This document shows positions 6,906 to 10,309 of a DNA stretch of 10,309 nt, piece by piece. The stretch is from the NCBI GenBank assembly GCA_963204845.1, contig CAUJIL010000006.1, positions 1-10,309 of the forward strand. The letters run 5' to 3'. The translations under genes were made by a program, and so were the position numbers. How positions within the stretch are numbered: the first letter of the stretch is position 1; the number at the start of each line of letters is the position of its first letter. The DNA is from Pseudomonadota bacterium. Lineage in GTDB: Bacteria; Pseudomonadota; Gammaproteobacteria; Pseudomonadales; UBA5518. The notes under the pieces were generated by a model. That model saw only the letters and a list, made by a program, of their open reading frames with translations. It searched no databases and was not told the DNA's origin.

Positions 6906-6961
6906 GTAGGTTCGGCCTGCGGCTGAACAGTTGTCCGCGTAGGTTCGGCCTGTGGCCGAAC
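6906..6961 (+). repeat. Two plus-strand REP elements (TGT-loop subfamily)
   Basis: Elements at 6906-6928 and 6939-6961 each have GTAG followed by arm GTTCGGCC. The second is perfect (TGT loop, full complement) and identical to the left elements near pyrB. The first has a TGC loop and one wobble mismatch in the second arm (GGCTGAAC). They are in direct orientation, ten bases apart. They lie 40-95 bp upstream of the sbcB start and downstream of the fumarase gene. Confidence 0.88.
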
Positions 6962-6967
6962 AGGAAT

Positions 6968-7052
6968 GTCCGGGCACAGCCCGGACCTACGCGAACCTGT
7001 CCGGGCACAGCCCGGACCTACGCGAACCTGTCCGGGCACAGCCCGGACCTAC
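6968..7052 (-). repeat. Three identical minus-strand REPs in a 31-bp tandem array
   Basis: Elements at 6968-6990, 6999-7021 and 7030-7052 are identical: on the minus strand GTAG, arm GTCCGGGC, loop TGT, perfect complementary arm. The two spacers (6991-6998 and 7022-7029) are the same eight bases, GCGAACCT, so the array is a 31-bp unit repeated without a mismatch, which suggests recent tandem duplication. The three hairpins point at the plus-strand pair at 6906-6961, making a composite inverted block. The last element overlaps the end of the fumarase gene and supplies its TAG stop codon. Confidence 0.92.
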
Positions 7053-8560
7053 ACGACCTCGATGTGCTCGGCGGCGATGCGGGCCTGCCAGGTCTTCGGG
7101 CCGGTGGTGTGCACCGACTCGCCGCGCGAGTCCACGGCCACCGTCACCGGCATGTCCTTCACCTCGAACTCGTAGATCGCCTCCATGCCGAGCTCGGGGA
7201 ACGCCACCACCTTTGCTGCGGTGATCGCCTTCGACACCAGGTACGCCGCGCCGCCCACGGCCATCAGGTACACCGCGCGGTGGTCGCGGATCGCCTCGAT
7301 CGCGGCGGGACCGCGCTCGGATTTGCCGATCATGCCGATCAGCCCGGTCGTCTCGAGCATCGTGCGCGTGAACTTGTCCATCCGCGTCGCGGTGGTCGGA
7401 CCCGCCGGCCCCACCACCTCGTCGCGCACCGGATCGACCGGTCCCACGTAATAGATGAAGCGGTTGGCAAGGTCGACCGGCAGTTTCTCGCCGGCGGCGA
7501 TCATATCGGTCATCTTCTTGTGCGCCGCATCGCGGCCGGTCAGCATCTTGCCGGACAGCAGCAGCGTCTCGCCGGTCTTCCACGCGGCCAGATCCTCGCG
7601 CGTGACGGTATCCAGGTTCACCCGGCGCGCATCGGCCGCCTCCCACGTGATGTCGGGCCAGGCGTCCAGCGACGGCGGCTCCTGCAGCGCCGGGCCGCTG
7701 CCGTCGAGCACGAAATGCGCGTGGCGCGTCGCCGCGCAGTTCGGGATCATCGCCACCGGCAAGCTCGCCGCGTGGGTGGGGTAATCCCTGATCTTCACGT
7801 CGAGCACGGTGCTCAGGCCACCGAGCCCCTGCGCACCGATGCCGAGCTCGTTGACCTTGCGATACAGCTCGATACGCAGTTCCTCGACGCGGCTCGACGG
7901 TCCGCGTGCGATCAACTCGTGAATGTCGATCGGGTCGAGCAGCGCCTCCTTCGCAAGCAGCGTCGCCTTCTCGGCGGTGCCGCCGATGCCGAGCATCCCG
8001 GGCGGACACCAGCCAGCGCCCATCGTCGGCACCGTTTTAAGGACCCAATCGACGATCGAGTCCGACGGGTTCAGCATCGCCAGCTTCGACTTGTTCTCGC
8101 TGCCGCCGCCCTTCGCGGCGACGTGCACATCGACCGTGTGGCCGGGCACGATGCGGTAGTGGATCACCGCCGGGGTGTTGTCCCTGGTATTCCTGCGCGC
8201 GCCGGCCGGGTCGGCCAGGATCGAGGCGCGCAGCACGTTGTCCGGGTTCAGGTACGCGCGACGCACGCCTTCGTTGATCATCTCGTCGAGGCTCAGCGTC
8301 GCGCCGTCCCAGCGCACGTCCATGCCCACGGTGACGAACACGGTCACGATGCCGGTGTCCTGGCAGAGCGGGCGATGGCCCTGCGCGCACATGCGCGAGT
8401 TGATCAGGATCTGCGCAATTGCGTCCCGCGCGGCCGGGTTCTGCTCGCGCTGCCACGCGCGGTGCATTGCCTGGATGAAGTCCACCGGGTGGTAATAGGA
8501 AATGAACTGCAGCGCGTCGGCCACGCTGGCGATCAGGTCATCCTGGCGAATCACGGTCAT
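7049..8560 (-). CDS. fumA: Class I (Fe-S) fumarate hydratase
   Basis: The 503-aa enzyme interconverts fumarate and malate in the TCA cycle using an oxygen-sensitive [4Fe-4S] cluster. The three expected cluster ligands are C66 (RPLCQDTG), C185 (AGWCPPG) and C275 (IPNCAATRH); the first two are 119 apart as in E. coli FumA. An alpha domain (about 1-285) is fused to a beta domain (about 330-503) with SGKMLTGRDAAHKKM and YVGPVDPVRDEVVGPAGPTT. At 503 aa it is shorter than E. coli FumA/FumB (548) and like the single-chain form in pseudomonads. Related tartrate dehydratases share the fold, but this fused form favours fumarase. The ATG at 8560-8558 has GGAG seven bases upstream. The TAG stop at 7051-7049 lies in a REP element. 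It follows the coiled-coil gene by 54 bp and is probably co-transcribed. Confidence 0.95.
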   Translation of the reverse strand: MTVIRQDDLIASVADALQFISYYHPVDFIQAMHRAWQREQNPAARDAIAQILINSRMCAQGHRPLCQDTGIVTVFVTVGMDVRWDGATLSLDEMINEGVRRAYLNPDNVLRASILADPAGARRNTRDNTPAVIHYRIVPGHTVDVHVAAKGGGSENKSKLAMLNPSDSIVDWVLKTVPTMGAGWCPPGMLGIGGTAEKATLLAKEALLDPIDIHELIARGPSSRVEELRIELYRKVNELGIGAQGLGGLSTVLDVKIRDYPTHAASLPVAMIPNCAATRHAHFVLDGSGPALQEPPSLDAWPDITWEAADARRVNLDTVTREDLAAWKTGETLLLSGKMLTGRDAAHKKMTDMIAAGEKLPVDLANRFIYYVGPVDPVRDEVVGPAGPTTATRMDKFTRTMLETTGLIGMIGKSERGPAAIEAIRDHRAVYLMAVGGAAYLVSKAITAAKVVAFPELGMEAIYEFEVKDMPVTVAVDSRGESVHTTGPKTWQARIAAEHIEVV

Positions 8561-8574
8561 GAAGGTTCTCCAAT

Positions 8575-8596
8575 GTCGGGCTGAAGCCCGACCGAC
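8575..8596 (-). repeat. Degenerate REP hairpin just upstream of the fumarase ribosome site
   Basis: On the minus strand the sequence is GTCG (for GTAG), arm GTCGGGCT, loop TC and a perfect complementary arm: the TC-loop subfamily of the murJ-ribF gap with one change in the tetranucleotide. In the mRNA the 18-nt hairpin ends three bases before the GGAG Shine-Dalgarno (8571-8568) of the fumarase gene, in the 54-bp gap after the coiled-coil gene. Confidence 0.75.
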
Positions 8597-8614
8597 GCCG
8601 ATGGCGACGGTGTG

Positions 8615-9391
8615 TCAGGGTTGCAGCGCCGCCGGCGGGTTTTCCAGGCGCGTGAGGCGCTGGTTGACCTGGCGGCGGAACTCCACGTTCGACTGCACCC
8701 ACTGCTCGCTTTCCTTCAGGCGGGCTTCCTGCGCGCTCTGGGTGCTGGCGAGCGTGTTCATCGTGCTGTTGAGGCGTCCGATCGCGCTCTGCAGGCTGGC
8801 CTGCTGGTCCTTCATCGTCTTGAACTGGGTGGCGATCTCCTCGCTCGACGCCACGCGCTGCTGCAGTTTTTCGGTCGCCGCCGCAAGTTCGCCGATCTGC
8901 CTGCGGTTCGCATCCGTGGTGCCGGCGGCTTTCTTCAGCGCCGAGTCGAGTTCGTCGATGCGCGTGCCGTTCTTGCGCCAGGCCGAAGCCCACAGCTTGT
9001 CGACCTCGCCCGCGACCTCCTTCAGCTTGATCTGCATCGCCGCGCTCGACTGGTTCACGCTGTCGTCGGTACTGGACAGCCTGCCCTCGAGGTCGGCGAT
9101 GCGCAGATTGGACTGTTCGAGCGCGGTAGCTAGCGCCTGCGTGTGGCGCAGCAGCACGGCCGCCGCGGCCCCGGCGGCGAGCGCGCACAACAGGGCGGCG
9201 ATCGCCAACGCACGCCAGGCGCCGGGCACGCCGGCCGCGGTCTCCGCGCTCGCCGGTGCCTCGGTCTTGCGTGGATCGGCCTTGCGTTGCTCGGGAGTAT
9301 CGGCCTGATGCTGGCGCCGGTACGGCGCGACCTCGTCGCGTTCCGGGACGATACGCGGGAGATCACTCAGATGGTCGTCGTGGTCAGGCAT
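8615..9391 (-). CDS. Single-pass membrane protein with long periplasmic coiled coil, function unknown
   Basis: I do not recognise this 258-aa protein as a named family. Residues 1-57 are charged and proline-rich with no signal peptide (MPDHDDHLSDLPRIVPERDE at the start). Residues about 61-81 form one Ala/Leu-rich membrane segment followed by R82, so the short N-terminus is probably cytoplasmic and the rest periplasmic. Residues about 85-250 are almost continuous heptad-like helix (e.g. LEQSNLRIADLEGRL, ATEKLQQRVASSEE), with no cysteine or catalytic motif. The shape recalls scaffold or HemX-like anchored proteins, but no homology is claimed. The ATG at 9391 lacks a clear Shine-Dalgarno, though a TATAAT lies 40 bases upstream and no better start is seen. 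It precedes the fumarase gene and probably shares its promoter. Confidence 0.82.
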   Translation of the reverse strand: MPDHDDHLSDLPRIVPERDEVAPYRRQHQADTPEQRKADPRKTEAPASAETAAGVPGAWRALAIAALLCALAAGAAAAVLLRHTQALATALEQSNLRIADLEGRLSSTDDSVNQSSAAMQIKLKEVAGEVDKLWASAWRKNGTRIDELDSALKKAAGTTDANRRQIGELAAATEKLQQRVASSEEIATQFKTMKDQQASLQSAIGRLNSTMNTLASTQSAQEARLKESEQWVQSNVEFRRQVNQRLTRLENPPAALQP

Positions 9392-9431
9392 TGCTGGCAG
9401 CGCCGCAAACGTGGCAATCGTGGATTGGCGA

Positions 9432-9437
9432 ATTATA
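9432..9437 (-). promoter_or_regulatory. Probable -10 box for the coiled-coil gene and fumarase
   Basis: A perfect TATAAT on the minus strand, 40 bases upstream of the coiled-coil gene ATG at 9391. A -35 match is poor (GCCAGC at a 17-base spacing). An inverted repeat CCAGC/GCTGG (9439-9459) covers the -10/-35 spacer and could be an operator or chance. Placement between the stop at 9489 and the next gene supports promoter function. Confidence 0.5.
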
Positions 9438-9488
9438 TCCAGCAGGACGCGCCCGCTGGCCGTCTTTTATTGCCCAACTAGTACGGAA

Positions 9489-10136
9489 TCAGGCCGCCCG
9501 GACGAGCGCCCACAGGACCACGGCGAGCACGAGCGCGCTGCCCACCTGCCCGCGCACGGACTGCAGCGGCCGCCACAGGTGCCCGACGATCGCGTTGACC
9601 TCGAGCACGCCGACGATCAGCACCAGCGCCGCGACCGCGAGCGGCGCCGCCTCGGCGAGGGCCACGCCCGGCAGGTGCGCCGACGAGGTCATGAACAGCA
9701 GCATCGGCAGCGAGAAAACCACGTTGGTACGCGAAGCGAGTTGGGCGCGAGGACCGGCGACCGCCGCATCGCCCACCACCAGGCCGCAGGCGATCCGGTG
9801 CTGCGGCCAGATCACGAACACGACGTTCAGGAACATCAGCGTTCCGAGCAGCGCGCCGACCGCGATGTCCAGGCTCCAGCCGAGCGACGCGACGCCGATC
9901 GACACCAACAACAGCACGCCACTGAGGAAGGTGAGCAGCGCAGCCCCGCGCGACCACGTCAGCGTGAGCGGAACCAGCTTGCGGATCACGTCCGCGCGGG
10001 CATCCGGCAACGCTTCGCGGAAATACTCGGCCTGGATCAGGTTGGCGTACCAGGTCAGGCCGATCCAGACGATACCCGCAAGCAGGTGGCTTCCGCGCAA
10101 CAGGAATTCCAGCCCGGCCTGCGAGATTTCCGGCAT
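9489..10136 (-). CDS. Multi-pass membrane protein resembling the PuuD-type urate hydroxylase N-terminal domain
   Basis: The 215-aa protein has about six membrane segments (roughly residues 10-34, 55-79, 84-111, 135-152, 160-181 and 193-213). The N-terminal motif RGSHLLAGIVWIGLTWYANL resembles the Urate_ox_N (formerly DUF989) region of PuuD, the membrane urate hydroxylase that in full length also carries a C-terminal cytochrome c domain. No CxxCH motif is present, so this is a stand-alone membrane domain. Histidines within or near membrane segments (H17, plus those in TSSAHLP and VGHLWRP) could bind heme; that is inference. The homologous function is not shown for the short form and no purine-catabolism gene is nearby. 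The ATG at 10136-10134 has a strong GGGAGG eight bases upstream. It lies between the groL terminator and the TATAAT of the next unit and looks monocistronic; its promoter is not clear. Confidence 0.8.
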   Translation of the reverse strand: MPEISQAGLEFLLRGSHLLAGIVWIGLTWYANLIQAEYFREALPDARADVIRKLVPLTLTWSRGAALLTFLSGVLLLVSIGVASLGWSLDIAVGALLGTLMFLNVVFVIWPQHRIACGLVVGDAAVAGPRAQLASRTNVVFSLPMLLFMTSSAHLPGVALAEAAPLAVAALVLIVGVLEVNAIVGHLWRPLQSVRGQVGSALVLAVVLWALVRAA

Positions 10137-10144
10137 CCGCTCGA

Positions 10145-10150
10145 CCTCCC
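10145..10150 (-). promoter_or_regulatory. Ribosome binding site of the PuuD-like gene
   Basis: GGGAGG on the minus strand, eight bases before the ATG at 10136. The bases between it and the groL terminator (10151-10193) contain no convincing -35/-10 pair. Confidence 0.7.
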
Positions 10151-10193
10151 TGAAAATTGCCCGGACGGGATTAGGTCCCCGTCATGTTACTCC

Positions 10194-10222
10194 AAAAAAA
10201 ACCCCGGCCGGAGCCGGGGTTC
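10194..10222 (-). terminator. Rho-independent terminator of groL
   Basis: On the minus strand a perfect 9-bp stem (AACCCCGGC, 10221-10213, with its complement at 10208-10200) encloses a 4-base loop and runs straight into eight Ts (10201-10194). It starts 28 bases after the groL stop codon. It cleanly separates groL from the PuuD-like gene. Confidence 0.93.
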
Positions 10223-10249
10223 TTCGTCCTCGCGCGGAAGGCGCAGGGC

Positions 10250-10309
10250 TTACATCATGCCCATGTCGCCCATGCCGCCCATGCCGCCCGGCATACCGCC
10301 CGGAGCCGG
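10250..10309 (-). CDS. groL: Chaperonin GroEL, last 19 codons (runs off right edge)
   Basis: Only the C-terminus is in the window: PAPGGMPGGMGGMGDMGMM then TAA at 10252-10250. The Gly-Gly-Met repeat tail is the hallmark of GroEL, where it lines the bottom of the folding chamber. A strong intrinsic terminator follows, as expected at the end of a groES-groL operon. Short Gly/Met-rich tails occur in few other proteins, so the call is firm despite the length; ATPase and apical domains are outside the window. Confidence 0.93.
   Translation of the reverse strand, partial: PAPGGMPGGMGGMGDMGMM

Noticed and set aside
6867..6977. Upstream extension of sbcB by 37 codons
   Set aside because: It translates the REP hairpins; the ATG at 6866 has AAGGGG upstream and matches the length of SbcB.
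6968..7052. CRISPR-like array
   Set aside because: Repeats are regular, but the spacers are identical and only 8 bp long, each repeat is a GTAG hairpin, and no cas gene is present.
7064..8584. 506-codon open frame on the plus strand opposite fumarase
   Set aside because: It mirrors the fumarase codons over their whole length, lacks a ribosome site and gives a low-complexity Arg/His-rich protein.
9440..9488. Terminator after the PuuD-like gene
   Set aside because: On the minus strand there is only a 5-bp CCAGC/GCTGG inverted repeat and no following T-tract, so no intrinsic terminator can be supported.

Overview
The window reads as a high-GC proteobacterial chromosome, most likely a gammaproteobacterium (Chromatiales- or Xanthomonadales-like). 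This is inferred from the murJ-ribF-ileS order, an E. coli-type catalytic PyrB, a class I Fe-S fumarase, a DEDDh exonuclease I and GTAG-type REP repeats in the intergenic gaps. I cannot name a genus. Every gene I accept lies on the minus strand, so transcription runs from high to low coordinates. Almost all of it is housekeeping; the unusual content is in the gaps.

Reading in the direction of transcription: the window opens with the last 19 codons of groL (GGM-rich GroEL tail), followed by a strong intrinsic terminator. Next is a six-pass membrane protein resembling the N-terminal domain of PuuD-type urate hydroxylases. A consensus TATAAT then precedes a two-gene unit: a single-pass coiled-coil protein of unknown function and the class I fumarase. 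A cluster of five REP elements follows, then sbcB (exonuclease I), then a tandemly duplicated pair of inverted REPs. After this comes a tightly packed unit, pyrB-nudF-thpR-murJ, with a 3-nt gap and then 10-nt and 8-nt overlaps. It combines pyrimidine synthesis, ADP-ribose/nucleotide clean-up, RNA 2',3'-cyclic end processing and lipid II flipping. A third REP cluster with a 23-bp tandem repeat separates murJ from ribF-ileS, which overlap by ATGA. ileS runs off the left edge.

The most noteworthy signal is the intergenic repeat family. Each element is GTAG plus an 8-bp hairpin. There are two subfamilies, one with a TC loop and one with a TGT loop. They occur as inverted pairs, as a triplicated 31-bp array and as an 80-bp duplication. 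One copy supplies the fumarase stop codon, and a degenerate copy forms a perfect hairpin just upstream of the fumarase ribosome binding site. No CRISPR array, transposase, phage gene, tRNA or rRNA is visible. The largest gap without a gene is about 220 bp and is mostly REP sequence.
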